Part shown: piece after piece, positions 16,285-23,655 of the stretch
Layout: each line of letters opens with the position of its first letter
Position numbering within the stretch: position 1 is the first letter of the stretch
From: Pseudomonadota bacterium
GTDB lineage: Bacteria; Pseudomonadota; Gammaproteobacteria; Xanthomonadales; Xanthomonadaceae
Assembly (NCBI GenBank): GCA_023394655.1
Contig: JAEXAG010000034.1
Span: forward strand, 1-27,913
Length of the DNA: 27,913 bases
Reading direction: 5' to 3'
Program-made: the position numbers and the translations under genes
Notes under the pieces: model-generated
The model's input: the letters and a program-made list of their open reading frames with translations, nothing else
Told to the model about the DNA's origin: nothing
Databases searched by the model: none

Positions 16285-16926
16285 ATGAAGTTGTCGCTTC
16301 TCCCCGGCCGCTCCGGCGCCCAGAATTCCGTTGCACGCTCCACCCGCCACAAGCTGATTTCCCGCCTTTCCGCCCTCGCCCTCATGGCTGCGTTCTCCGC
16401 GCCGGCGATGGCCGCGCCGCCCGCCACGCTGGCGCAGACCACCACCACCCCGGCAGCGGCGATGACCCGGATCGATCCGGCCACGCTGCAGGCGATCCTC
16501 GCCCAGGCCACCAGCGAGCAGGATGCGCCCGCCGCCGCCTCCGCCGACAACCGCGTGCAGAAGCTGCTGAAGGGCGCGCTGGCGCTGCTCGGCACCCCGT
16601 ACCGCTGGGGCGGCACCACCACCGACGGCTTCGATTGCAGCGGCCTGGTGGGCTACGTGTTCCGCACCACCCTCGGCATCGAGCTGCCGCGCGTCTCGCG
16701 CGACATGGCCACCCGCGGCGAGCGCATCGCCAAGGATCAGATGAGCGAAGGCGATCTGGTGTTCTTCAGCCGCACCGGCGGCCGCATCGACCACGTCGGC
16801 ATCTACGTCGGCAACGGCCAGTTCGTGCACGCCCCGCGCACCGGCCGCGACGTCTCGGTTTCGCGTCTGGACACCGGCTACTGGGCCGGCAAGTTCATGC
16901 AGGCCCGGCGCATGCCGGTCGGCTGA
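16285..16926 (+). CDS. NlpC/P60 family cell-wall peptidase (second copy)
   Basis: This 213-residue paralogue of the preceding gene has an N-terminal export signal (basic region through RHKLISR, hydrophobic LSALALMAAFSAPAMAAP at about 29-47) and a linker. The NlpC/P60 domain has Cys118 (GFDCSGLV), His170 (RIDHVGIYVGNG) and His182 (FVHAPR); the Cys-His-His spacing is the same as in the first copy (52 and 12 residues). A GTG codon lies directly before the ATG at 16285, so the start could be 16282. The two domains align closely, but the N-terminal parts differ, suggesting an old duplication with separate signals. A terminator follows at 16956. Confidence 0.92.
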   Translation: MKLSLLPGRSGAQNSVARSTRHKLISRLSALALMAAFSAPAMAAPPATLAQTTTTPAAAMTRIDPATLQAILAQATSEQDAPAAASADNRVQKLLKGALALLGTPYRWGGTTTDGFDCSGLVGYVFRTTLGIELPRVSRDMATRGERIAKDQMSEGDLVFFSRTGGRIDHVGIYVGNGQFVHAPRTGRDVSVSRLDTGYWAGKFMQARRMPVG

Positions 16927-16955
16927 GGCCACTCGCCCCGACCGATGCATCGACG

Positions 16956-16983
16956 AAGCCGCCTCCGGGCGGCTTTTCGTTTG
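16956..16983 (+). terminator. Rho-independent terminator after the second NlpC/P60 gene
   Basis: An 8-bp stem (AAGCCGCC, 16956-16963, with GGCGGCTT, 16968-16975) closes a TCCG loop and is followed by TTCGTTT. It lies 30 nt after the stop codon. Confidence 0.8.
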
Positions 16984-17012
16984 GTCGCCCCGCCCCGCCC
17001 GATGGCGCGGCT

Positions 17013-17018
17013 TACACT
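17013..17018 (+). promoter_or_regulatory. -10 element of the Nudix gene (predicted leaderless start)
   Basis: TACACT is followed by ATGCGG and then ATG at 17025, so the expected start point falls on this second ATG. No Shine-Dalgarno sequence is present. This favours 17025 over the in-frame ATG at 17019. Confidence 0.45.
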
Positions 17019-17024
17019 ATGCGG

Positions 17025-17513
17025 ATGCCTTACACACCGATCACAGGCACGCTCGGCTACATCCTCTCCGCCGACGGCCGCCAGGTCCTCATGGTCCATC
17101 GCAACGCGCGGGCCGACGACGAACACCTGGGCAAGTACAACGGCCTCGGCGGCAAGCTGGAGGCGGACGAGGACATCCTCGCCGGCATGATCCGCGAGAT
17201 CCGCGAGGAAGCCGGCATCGAGTGCACCGAGCTTTCGCTGCGCGGCACGATCAGCTGGCCCGGCTTCGGCCGCAATGGCGAGGACTGGCTGGGCTTCGTG
17301 TTCCTCGTCACCGCCTTCGAGGGCGAGCCCTATTCGGAGAACCCGGAAGGGCCGCTGGAATGGGTGCCGCTGGAACGCCTGCACGAACTGCCGATGTGGG
17401 AGGGCGACCGGCACTTCCTGCCGTTGGTGTTCGATGGCGACCCGCGCCCCTTCCACGGCGTGATGCCCTACCGCGACGGGCGGCCGGTCAGCTGGTCTTT
17501 CAGCCGGCTCTGA
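17025..17513 (+). CDS. Nudix hydrolase, MutT/8-oxo-dGTP diphosphatase-like
   Basis: This 162-residue Nudix hydrolase has the full Nudix box at about 40-64 (GX5EX7REUXEEXGU: GGKLEADEDILAGMIREIREEAGIE). The flanking DEHLGKYNGLGGKLE and the C-terminal PFHGVMPYRDGRPVSWSF match the group usually annotated as 8-oxo-dGTP diphosphatases, which cleanse oxidised nucleotides. The substrate is inferred from similarity only. Together with mutY earlier in the window it would act on 8-oxoguanine damage, but the genes are not linked. The alternative start at 17019 adds two residues. It is convergent with the YbiI-type gene 18 nt away. Confidence 0.86.
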   Translation: MPYTPITGTLGYILSADGRQVLMVHRNARADDEHLGKYNGLGGKLEADEDILAGMIREIREEAGIECTELSLRGTISWPGFGRNGEDWLGFVFLVTAFEGEPYSENPEGPLEWVPLERLHELPMWEGDRHFLPLVFDGDPRPFHGVMPYRDGRPVSWSFSRL

Positions 17514-17531
17514 GCGCCTTGCGGGCGCGGC

Positions 17532-17798
17532 TCAACGCAGCTGCGAATCCTTGCTGCCGCGCCGGTTGTAGCCGCTGAACACGGCCTCCTCGGCGTCCGC
17601 GGCTTCCTGGCAGGGCACGCACAGGCGCACGCCCGGCACCGCGCGGCGGCGGGCTTCGGGGATCGGCGCTTCGCATTCCTCGCAATGCCGCAGGCTTTCG
17701 CCCTTCGGCAGCCGGCGCCGGGCGCGCTCCACGGCATCCTTCACCGTGGCATCGATCTGCTCGTGCACCGCGCCATCGCCGGCCCAGCCCGTCGCCAT
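17532..17798 (-). CDS. YbiI-type DksA/TraR C4 zinc-finger protein
   Basis: This 88-residue protein of the DksA/TraR family closely resembles E. coli YbiI along its length: it begins MATGWAGDGAVHEQIDATVKDAVERAR, has the C4 zinc finger CEECEAPIPEARR...GVRLCVPCQ (CX2C-X17-CX2C), and ends YNRRGSKDSQLR. It lacks the long coiled coil of DksA, so action in the RNA polymerase secondary channel is uncertain. GGAG lies 8 nt before the ATG. Only 14 nt separate it from the bacterioferritin-like gene, so they are probably co-transcribed. Confidence 0.92.
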   Translation of the reverse strand: MATGWAGDGAVHEQIDATVKDAVERARRRLPKGESLRHCEECEAPIPEARRRAVPGVRLCVPCQEAADAEEAVFSGYNRRGSKDSQLR

Positions 17799-17812
17799 CG
17801 CCCCGTCTCCGC

Positions 17813-18280
17813 TCAGGCCTTGAACGGCGCGATGTCGCCCGGACGCCGCAGCATCTTGTTGACCTCGTCGGCGTGCAGCTCTTCGCTCTCGATCATCTGC
17901 CGGGCGTATTCCTCCAGCAGCACCGATTTGCCTTCCACCAGTTCCAGCAGCGTGTAGTAGGCCTTCAGCGCCTTTTCTTCGTGCGCCAGCGATTCGCGCA
18001 GCATGTCGCCGATGTCGTGCTGCTCGGTTTCCAGCAGCGGGCCGATCTTCAGCGAAGGGTGGCCGCCCAGCAGCGTCACCAGTTCGCCGGCCTTCTGCGC
18101 GTGCGCCAGCGATTCGTCCGCGTTGGATTTCATCCACGAGACGATCGGGATTCTGTTGTAGCCATAGACCATCAGCGAGTAATGCGTGTAGCGGACCACG
18201 CCGGCCAGCTCCAGCTCCATGATGGTGTTGAGGGTATCGATGGCCCGGGCCTTGATGTCGGGATCGATGGTGCGGCTCAT
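17813..18280 (-). CDS. Bacterioferritin-like / ferritin-like di-iron protein
   Basis: This 155-residue four-helix protein resembles bacterioferritin and would store or oxidise iron in the cytosol. Candidate metal ligands are Glu24 (ELELAGVVRYTHY), Glu56/His60 (DESLAHAQ), Glu101/102 (SLAHEEKALKAYY) and Glu133/His136 (ESEELHADEVN). The first Glu-His pair is spaced ExxxH rather than the ExxH of classical bacterioferritin, and the methionine that binds haem (Met52 in E. coli) is not at the aligned position, so haem binding is doubtful. Length equals that of bacterioferritin. GAGGAG lies just before the ATG. It sits between the symporter and the YbiI-type gene on one strand. Confidence 0.82.
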   Translation of the reverse strand: MSRTIDPDIKARAIDTLNTIMELELAGVVRYTHYSLMVYGYNRIPIVSWMKSNADESLAHAQKAGELVTLLGGHPSLKIGPLLETEQHDIGDMLRESLAHEEKALKAYYTLLELVEGKSVLLEEYARQMIESEELHADEVNKMLRRPGDIAPFKA

Positions 18281-18321
18281 GGCATCTCCTCGGCGGCGGG
18301 TGAAAACGGAATCATCGCCGT

Positions 18322-19659
18322 TCAGGCGTTGGAATCGCGTGAAGCATCGCCGGGCCCGCGTTCGATGCCGACATCGGCATTGGCGGCCTCGAACGTCGCC
18401 CGGTCCAGCATCCCGGTCTCCTTGGCCACCAGCACCGGCACCAGCACCTGCCCGGTGACGTTGGTCATCGTCCGCATCATGTCGAGCACGCGGTCGATGG
18501 CGTACAGGTAGCCGATGGTCTCCAGCGGCAGGCCGGCGGCGCTCAGCACCACCGTCGCCATGACCACCGCGGTGCCCGGCACGCCGGCGGTGCCGAAGCT
18601 GCCCAGCACCGAAGCGAGCATGATGACCAGGTACTGGTTCACGCTCAGCTCGATCCCCATGTACTGGCTGATGAAGACGGCGGCCAATGCCGGGTAGATG
18701 GCGCCGCAGCCGTCCATCTTGATGCTGGCACCCAGCGGCACCGCGAAGCTGGCGTAATCGCGGTTGACGCCCAGGTTGTGGGTGGCCGCGCGCAGGCTGA
18801 CCGGCAGTGCCGCGAAGCTGCTGGACGCCACGAAGGCGACCTGCATGGCCGGGGCCGCGCCGCGGAAGAACTTCAGCGGGCTGAGGCCGTGGGCGATCAG
18901 CAATCCGCTGTAAACCACGACGATGTGGAACGCGCAGGCGATGTAGAGCGCGATCACGAAGTTGCCGAGCGGCAGCAGCTTCTCGAAGCCGTAGGTGCCG
19001 ACCAGCGCGGCGATCAGGCCGAAGGTGCCGAACGGCGTGAATTCCAGCACGTAACGGGTGATCTGGATCCAGATCTCGCTCAGCTGGTCGGCGAGGCGCC
19101 GCGCCTCCGCCACTTTCTCGCCCAGCTTGACGATGGCGAAGCCGACCAGCCCGGCGACGAAGATCACCGGCAGGATCGAGCCACGTCCCGCCGCCAGCAC
19201 GGTTTCACCGGCGGCATTGGTGCTGGTGCCGATGCCGGTCAGCGCGTGGAAGACGTTGGCCGGCACCACGCCCAGCAGCACCTGCATGACGCTCGGCACT
19301 TCGCGCGGCTTCCAGTTGTCGGCCACCGCGAGCTGGCCGACGCCGCTGCCCGGCTGCAGCAACAGGCCGGCACCCAAGCCGACCAGCACCGCCAGCACCG
19401 CGGTGAGCGCGAACCAGAGGAAGGTGCGGCCACCCAGCGCCGCCATGGATTTCTGCCCGGAGAGCGCGGAGACCGCGCTGACCACGGCGAAGAACACCAG
19501 CGGCACCGCGATCATCTTGATCAGGGTGACGTAGAGATCACCCAGCCAGCCGAACCATGTCCCGGCATCCTCGCCCAGCAGCCAGCCCGCCAGCCCGCCG
19601 AGCACGAAGCCCAGCACGACGCGCTTCCAGAACTTGATGCGGAACCACCAATCGAACAT
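18322..19659 (-). CDS. DAACS-family dicarboxylate/amino acid:cation symporter
   Basis: This 445-residue inner-membrane transporter has about eight hydrophobic segments and two re-entrant hairpins, as in GltPh/DctA. HP1 is AFVASSSFAALPVSL (about 275-289), TM7 has KMDG (314-317), HP2 is GTAGVPGTAVVMATVV (356-371), and TM8 is AIDRVLDMMRTMTNVTGQ (387-404). Aligned with GltPh, Asp389, Asp393, Arg396, Thr397 and Asn400 match D390, D394, R397, T398 and N401, so an acidic substrate is likely. The sodium-site residues N310 and D405 are Lys314 and Gln404 here, and T314 is Cys318, so the ion coupling may differ. The ATG at 19659 is preceded by GGGGAA; a longer frame has no such support. Confidence 0.92.
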   Translation of the reverse strand: MFDWWFRIKFWKRVVLGFVLGGLAGWLLGEDAGTWFGWLGDLYVTLIKMIAVPLVFFAVVSAVSALSGQKSMAALGGRTFLWFALTAVLAVLVGLGAGLLLQPGSGVGQLAVADNWKPREVPSVMQVLLGVVPANVFHALTGIGTSTNAAGETVLAAGRGSILPVIFVAGLVGFAIVKLGEKVAEARRLADQLSEIWIQITRYVLEFTPFGTFGLIAALVGTYGFEKLLPLGNFVIALYIACAFHIVVVYSGLLIAHGLSPLKFFRGAAPAMQVAFVASSSFAALPVSLRAATHNLGVNRDYASFAVPLGASIKMDGCGAIYPALAAVFISQYMGIELSVNQYLVIMLASVLGSFGTAGVPGTAVVMATVVLSAAGLPLETIGYLYAIDRVLDMMRTMTNVTGQVLVPVLVAKETGMLDRATFEAANADVGIERGPGDASRDSNA

Positions 19660-19707
19660 CGGAACTTCCCCGGACGGCAATCGGGCGACGATACCCCAGC
19701 GCAAGGG

Positions 19708-19730
19708 GTGTCACAAAGGGCGCGCATAAT
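19708..19730 (+). promoter_or_regulatory. Promoter region of the alkaline phosphatase, with a possible half Pho box
   Basis: A -10-like CATAAT (19725-19730) lies 34 nt before the ATG. GTGTCACAAA (19708-19717), 7 nt upstream of it, resembles one PhoB half-site (CTGTCAT-like). I do not see a clear second repeat 11 nt away, so PhoB control is only suggested by the gene's function. Confidence 0.3.
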
Positions 19731-19764
19731 GCCTTGTCCGCATAAGCCGATACCTGCAGCCGCC

Positions 19765-21504
19765 ATGTCCCGAATCCAGCACCGTTCCCTGCCCTTCCTG
19801 ACCACGCTCGCCGCCGCCCTGCTCTCGGCCTGCGCCAGCACGCCGGCGCCGCGTCCGGTGCCGGAAGCCTTCGCGCCCGTGGCGATGCCGGGCCTGCACG
19901 TCGCCGTGCCGGCCATCGCCCGCCCATCGGGGGAGACTGCGGCGTGGTGGTTCCGCCAGGGCGCCGCGCAGGCTGCCGAGCGCGGCGCGATGCAAGGCAA
20001 GGCGAAAAACCTGATCCTGTTCGTCGGCGATGGCATGAGCCTGCCGACCGTGGCCGCGGCGCGCATCCTGGAAGGCCAGCGCGCCGGCCATCCGGGCGAG
20101 GAACAACGCCTGGCCTGGGAAGACTTCCCGGCCACCGCGCTCAGCCGCACCTACAACACCAATGCGCAGACCCCGGATTCCGCCGGCACCATGACCGCGA
20201 TGGCCACCGGCGTGAAGACGCGCATGGGCGTGCTCTCGATCGGCCAGGATGCAGCGCGTGGCGATTGCGCTGCCGCCCTGCAATCACCGCTGCTCAGCCT
20301 GTGGCAGTTGGCCGCCTCTTCCGGCCTCGCCACCGGCGTGGTCACCACCACCCGCGTCACCCATGCCACCCCGGCCGCCACCTTCAGCCACAGCGCAGAC
20401 CGCAACTGGGAGAACGATACCGATCTGCCGGAAGCCGCCCGCATTGCCGGTTGCCACGACATCGCCCGGCAGATGGTCGAATCACGCCATGGCAACGGCC
20501 CGGACGTACTGATGGGGGGTGGCCGCAGAAACTTCATGACCTTCGAGCAGGTAGACCCGGAATACACCGACAAGGTAGGCGAGCGCATGGATGGCCGCGA
20601 TCTGATTGCGACCTGGAAAGCCCGTCATCCCGGAGGCGCCTACGTCTGGAACGCCAAGCAGCTGGCCGAGGCTCCGGCCGACGCGCCGCTGCTGGGCCTG
20701 TTCGAGCCCGACCACATGCAGTACGAGCACGATCGCCCCGGCGATCGCGGCGGCGAGCCCTCGCTGGCCGAGATGACCCGCGCGGCCATCACCCGCCTGC
20801 AGCGCAACCCGGAAGGCTTCGTGCTGCTGGTGGAAGCCGGCCGCATCGACCATGCCCACCACGCCGGCAACGCCCATCGCGCGCTCACCGACACCATCGC
20901 GCTTTCCGATGCGGTTCGCGCGGCGGTGGAAATGACCTCCGATGCCGACACCCTGATCATGGTCACCGCCGACCATTCGCACACGCTCAACTTCGTCGGC
21001 TACCCGGCGCGCGGCAACCCGATCCTCGGCAAGGTGAAGGGCGGCAGCGGCGAGGACGGCGACCCGGATCGCCTGGCGCTCGATGCGCTCGGCCTGCCCT
21101 ACACCACCCTGAGCTACGCCAACGGCCCCGGCCATGCCGGCGCCACCGACGGCATGCCGGAAGGCCCGAAGACCTTCAACCACGATGCCCGCGGCTGGAA
21201 GCAAGCGCAGGCCGGCCGCCCCGACCTGACCCACGTCGATACCACGCATCCGGATTACCTGCAGGAAGCCACCGTGCCGCTGCGTTCGGAAACCCATGGC
21301 GGTGACGATGTCGGCATCTGGGCACGCGGCCCCGGCAGCCAGGCAGTGCGCGGCAGCGTGGAGCAGAACACGATCTTCCACTTCCTGCTTCAGTCCCACC
21401 CGCACCTGCGCAAGACACTGTGCGATGCCGGCTACTGCGATGGCAACGGCGTGCCGGTGACGCTGCCGGCAACCAGCCGCTTCGAGGATCAGGTGAAACG
21501 CTGA
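19765..21504 (+). CDS. Alkaline phosphatase, predicted lipoprotein
   Basis: This 579-residue PhoA-superfamily phosphomonoesterase is exported and lipid-anchored: MSRIQHRSLPFLTTLAAALLSAC has a lipobox LSAC with Cys23. Key motifs are NLILFVGDGMS (metal ligand Asp89), TPDSAGTMTAMATGVKT with nucleophile Ser139, LLVEAGRIDHAHHAGN, and MVTADHSHTLNF, covering the expected zinc and magnesium ligands. A further block ETHGGDDVGIWARGP holds the last His. It would release phosphate from organic esters in the periplasm. The start at 19765 begins the signal peptide; the open frame upstream runs back through the divergent symporter and is a shadow. Only two residues short of 580, it is longer than E. coli PhoA (about 470). 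Confidence 0.93.
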   Translation: MSRIQHRSLPFLTTLAAALLSACASTPAPRPVPEAFAPVAMPGLHVAVPAIARPSGETAAWWFRQGAAQAAERGAMQGKAKNLILFVGDGMSLPTVAAARILEGQRAGHPGEEQRLAWEDFPATALSRTYNTNAQTPDSAGTMTAMATGVKTRMGVLSIGQDAARGDCAAALQSPLLSLWQLAASSGLATGVVTTTRVTHATPAATFSHSADRNWENDTDLPEAARIAGCHDIARQMVESRHGNGPDVLMGGGRRNFMTFEQVDPEYTDKVGERMDGRDLIATWKARHPGGAYVWNAKQLAEAPADAPLLGLFEPDHMQYEHDRPGDRGGEPSLAEMTRAAITRLQRNPEGFVLLVEAGRIDHAHHAGNAHRALTDTIALSDAVRAAVEMTSDADTLIMVTADHSHTLNFVGYPARGNPILGKVKGGSGEDGDPDRLALDALGLPYTTLSYANGPGHAGATDGMPEGPKTFNHDARGWKQAQAGRPDLTHVDTTHPDYLQEATVPLRSETHGGDDVGIWARGPGSQAVRGSVEQNTIFHFLLQSHPHLRKTLCDAGYCDGNGVPVTLPATSRFEDQVKR

Positions 21505-21566
21505 TCGATCCCTGGCGATGCCAGCACAAAGCCGGCATCGTTCATTCCGGGGAGCACACTATCCAT

Positions 21567-21572
21567 TACGAT
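21567..21572 (+). promoter_or_regulatory. Possible -10 of bdhA
   Basis: TACGAT lies 39 nt before the bdhA ATG, so transcription would begin at about 21579, just before the PhaR-like repeat. No clear -35. Confidence 0.3.
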
Positions 21573-21586
21573 GCCGCACATCATTG

Positions 21587-21597
21587 CTGCACAGCAC
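21587..21597. promoter_or_regulatory. Imperfect PhaR-type repeat before bdhA
   Basis: CTGC-ACA-GCAC matches the CTGC-N3-GCAG PhaR consensus except for the last base, and is embedded in the inverted repeat TGCTG-CA-CAGCA (21585-21596). It ends 14 nt before the ATG and just ahead of the Shine-Dalgarno GGAG (21601-21604), close to the position of the perfect site before phaZ. Confidence 0.4.
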
Positions 21598-21611
21598 CAA
21601 GGAGTTTGTTG

Positions 21612-22403
21612 ATGGCAAATATCCAATTGAATGGCAAGGTCTGCCTGGTCACCGGCGCCGCCAGCGGCATCGGCAAGCGCATCGCCGAAACCTATGCCGC
21701 CGCCGGTGGCCGTGTCGCGATCGCCGACCTGAAGCTGGATGCCGCGGAAGCCGCCGCCACCGCGATCCGCGAATCCGGCGGGCAGGCGATGGCCGTGGCG
21801 ATGGATGTCACCAGCGAAGCGCAGGTGGTCGAGGGCGTCGCGCGCGTCGTCGCCGAATGGGGGCAGGTGGACGTGCTGGTGTCCAACGCCGGCATCCAGA
21901 TCATCAACAAGATCACCGAGTTCGCGTTCGAGGATTGGAAGAAGATGCTCGCCATCCACCTCGACGGCGCCTTCCTGACCACCCGCGAGTGCATGAAGGA
22001 CATGGAAAAGCGCGGCGCACCCGGCGCGATCATCCTGATGGGCTCGGTGCACTCGCACTTGGCTTCGCCGCTGAAGGCGCCCTACGTCACCGCCAAGCAC
22101 GGCCTGCTGGGCCTGGCCCGCACCATCGCGAAGGAAGGCGGCAATCTCGGCATCCGTTCCAACGTGATCTGCCCGGGTTTCGTGCGCACGCCGCTGGTGG
22201 ACAAGCAGATTCCCGAGCAGGCGAGGGAATTCGGCATCAGCGAGGAAGAAGTGATCCGGACGATCATGCTGAAGGACACCGTCGATGGCGAGTTCACCAC
22301 GCTCGACGACGTGGCCAATGTGGCGCTGACGCTGGCGGCGTTCGAAACCAACGCGCTGACCGGCCAGAGCATCGTCGTGAGCCACGGCTGGTTCATGCAG
22401 TGA
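21612..22403 (+). CDS. bdhA: 3-hydroxybutyrate dehydrogenase
   Basis: This 263-residue short-chain dehydrogenase oxidises (R)-3-hydroxybutyrate to acetoacetate with NAD+ in the cytosol, the step after PHB depolymerisation. It has the cofactor motif VTGAASGIGKRIA (13-25), NAG (about 92-94) and the Ser145-Tyr158-Lys162 triad. The C-terminal ending LTGQSIVVSHGWFMQ and the mid-region IQIINKITEFAFEDWKKMLAIHLDGAFLTTRECMK are characteristic of bacterial BdhA rather than general SDRs. The ATG at 21612 has AAGGAG 7 nt upstream. It lies 108 nt after the phosphatase, and an imperfect PhaR-type repeat lies in that gap. phaZ lies 2.4 kb downstream. Confidence 0.93.
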   Translation: MANIQLNGKVCLVTGAASGIGKRIAETYAAAGGRVAIADLKLDAAEAAATAIRESGGQAMAVAMDVTSEAQVVEGVARVVAEWGQVDVLVSNAGIQIINKITEFAFEDWKKMLAIHLDGAFLTTRECMKDMEKRGAPGAIILMGSVHSHLASPLKAPYVTAKHGLLGLARTIAKEGGNLGIRSNVICPGFVRTPLVDKQIPEQAREFGISEEEVIRTIMLKDTVDGEFTTLDDVANVALTLAAFETNALTGQSIVVSHGWFMQ

Positions 22404-22412
22404 AACTCCGGG

Positions 22413-22429
22413 CCACGCGCGGCGTGGCA
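22413..22429. repeat. GC-rich hairpin between bdhA and the patatin gene
   Basis: GCCACGC-GCG-GCGTGGC is a perfect 7-bp inverted repeat 10 nt after the bdhA stop. It has no T-run and touches the -10-like CATGAT, so it may be an attenuating hairpin or an operator rather than a terminator. Confidence 0.4.
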
Positions 22430-22434
22430 TGATC
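22429..22434 (+). promoter_or_regulatory. -10-like element of the patatin gene (predicted leaderless start)
   Basis: CATGAT is followed by 7 nt and the ATG at 22442. No Shine-Dalgarno sequence precedes the start. It matches the layout seen before lexA, hutG, the DadA-like gene and the Nudix gene, but the hexamer is weak. Confidence 0.35.
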
Positions 22435-22441
22435 CTGCGCC

Positions 22442-23638
22442 ATGGACACTTCCCCGCAACTGCTGGAGAAAGTCGCGCAGTATCCGGCCATCGCCCTGGT
22501 GCTCCAGGGCGGCGGCGCGCTCGGCGCCTACCAGTGCGGCGTCTATCAGGCGCTCAACGAAGCCGGCATCCGCCCCAACTGGTACGCCGGCATCTCGATC
22601 GGCGCGATCAACGCGGCGATCATCGCCGGCAACCGGCCCGAGGACCGCATCGAGCGGCTGCGTGATTTCTGGGAAACGATCTGCGAACCCGCGGGCCTCG
22701 CCAGCTGGCCGGCGATGGGCGTGCGCGCCGGGCTGTCGATGCTGCCGATGAACCCGGCGCTGGAAACCTGGGCGGCCACGATGAGCGCGATGGCCGCCTT
22801 GTGGCAGGGCCAGCGCGGCTTCTTCACTCCGTGGCCGGCGTCGCCCTTCCTGCGCTGCGACGGCACGCCGCAGGCCACCAGTTTCTACGACACCACGCCG
22901 CTTCTGGCGACGCTCGAGCGGCTGGTGGATTTCGATCGCATCAATGATGACCGCACGGTGCGCCTGACCGTCGGCGTCACCGACGTGGAAAGCGGCAACT
23001 TCCGCTATTTCGACAGCCGCGACACGCGGATCGGCCCCAAGCACATCCTGGCCTCCGGCTCGCTGCCGCCGGCCTTCGCGCCGGTGGAGATCGAGGGCCG
23101 CCACTACTGGGATGGCGGCGTGGTGTCGAACACGCCGCTGGAACACATCCTCGACGAATGGCCGCGCGAGGACACGCTGGCCTTCCAGGTGGATCTGTGG
23201 AGCGCGCGCGGTCAGCGCCCGCAGACGATGATGGACGTGCTCGAACGCGGCAAGGACATCCAGTATTCCAGCCGCACCCGCCACGGCACCGATACCGTCG
23301 CCCGCACCCAGCAGCTGCGGACGGCGCTCAACGATCTCATCGCCCGCCTGCCCGAAGGCGGCATGCCGGAGAGCGCCCGCGAGGCACTGGCGCCGTGGCT
23401 GGACGATCGCGTCATCAATATCGTCCACCTGATCTACCAAGCCAAGCCGCACGAGCAGCAGTTCAAGGATTACGCGTTCGGCCGCATCAGCATGGAGAGC
23501 CACTGGCAAAGCGGCTTGGCCGACACCCGGCAGACGCTGTCACGACCGCGCTGGTTCGAGCTGCCCGACCGCGACCACGGCTACGCGGTGCATGACGTGC
23601 ACCGCGCAACCCAGAAGAAGCACCTGACGCGCTTCTAG
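22442..23638 (+). CDS. Patatin-like phospholipase with C-terminal DUF3734-type region
   Basis: This 398-residue predicted acyl hydrolase has an oxyanion-hole motif LVLQGGGALGAYQCGVY (19-35) and a catalytic dyad Ser52 (GISIG) and Asp224 (DGG), all intact. The C-terminal third (about 265-398) with RTRHGTDTVARTQQL and HQQFKDYAFGRISMESHWQSGLADT-type sequence resembles the DUF3734 extension found in patatin-like proteins of PHB-producing bacteria. No signal peptide is seen, so it is probably cytosolic. It lies between bdhA and phaZ, and action at PHB granules or in membrane-lipid turnover is an inference from position. The start lacks a Shine-Dalgarno sequence. Confidence 0.9.
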   Translation: MDTSPQLLEKVAQYPAIALVLQGGGALGAYQCGVYQALNEAGIRPNWYAGISIGAINAAIIAGNRPEDRIERLRDFWETICEPAGLASWPAMGVRAGLSMLPMNPALETWAATMSAMAALWQGQRGFFTPWPASPFLRCDGTPQATSFYDTTPLLATLERLVDFDRINDDRTVRLTVGVTDVESGNFRYFDSRDTRIGPKHILASGSLPPAFAPVEIEGRHYWDGGVVSNTPLEHILDEWPREDTLAFQVDLWSARGQRPQTMMDVLERGKDIQYSSRTRHGTDTVARTQQLRTALNDLIARLPEGGMPESAREALAPWLDDRVINIVHLIYQAKPHEQQFKDYAFGRISMESHWQSGLADTRQTLSRPRWFELPDRDHGYAVHDVHRATQKKHLTRF

Positions 23639-23655
23639 ACCGGCCGGAGCCGGCT

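Noticed and set aside
18778..19764. Upstream extension of the alkaline phosphatase frame
   Set aside because: It is antisense to the symporter and lacks motifs; the lipoprotein signal starts at 19765.
23639..23655. Convergent-gene terminator between patatin and HemJ-like genes
   Set aside because: Only a 5-bp CCGGC/GCCGG stem without a T-run is visible.
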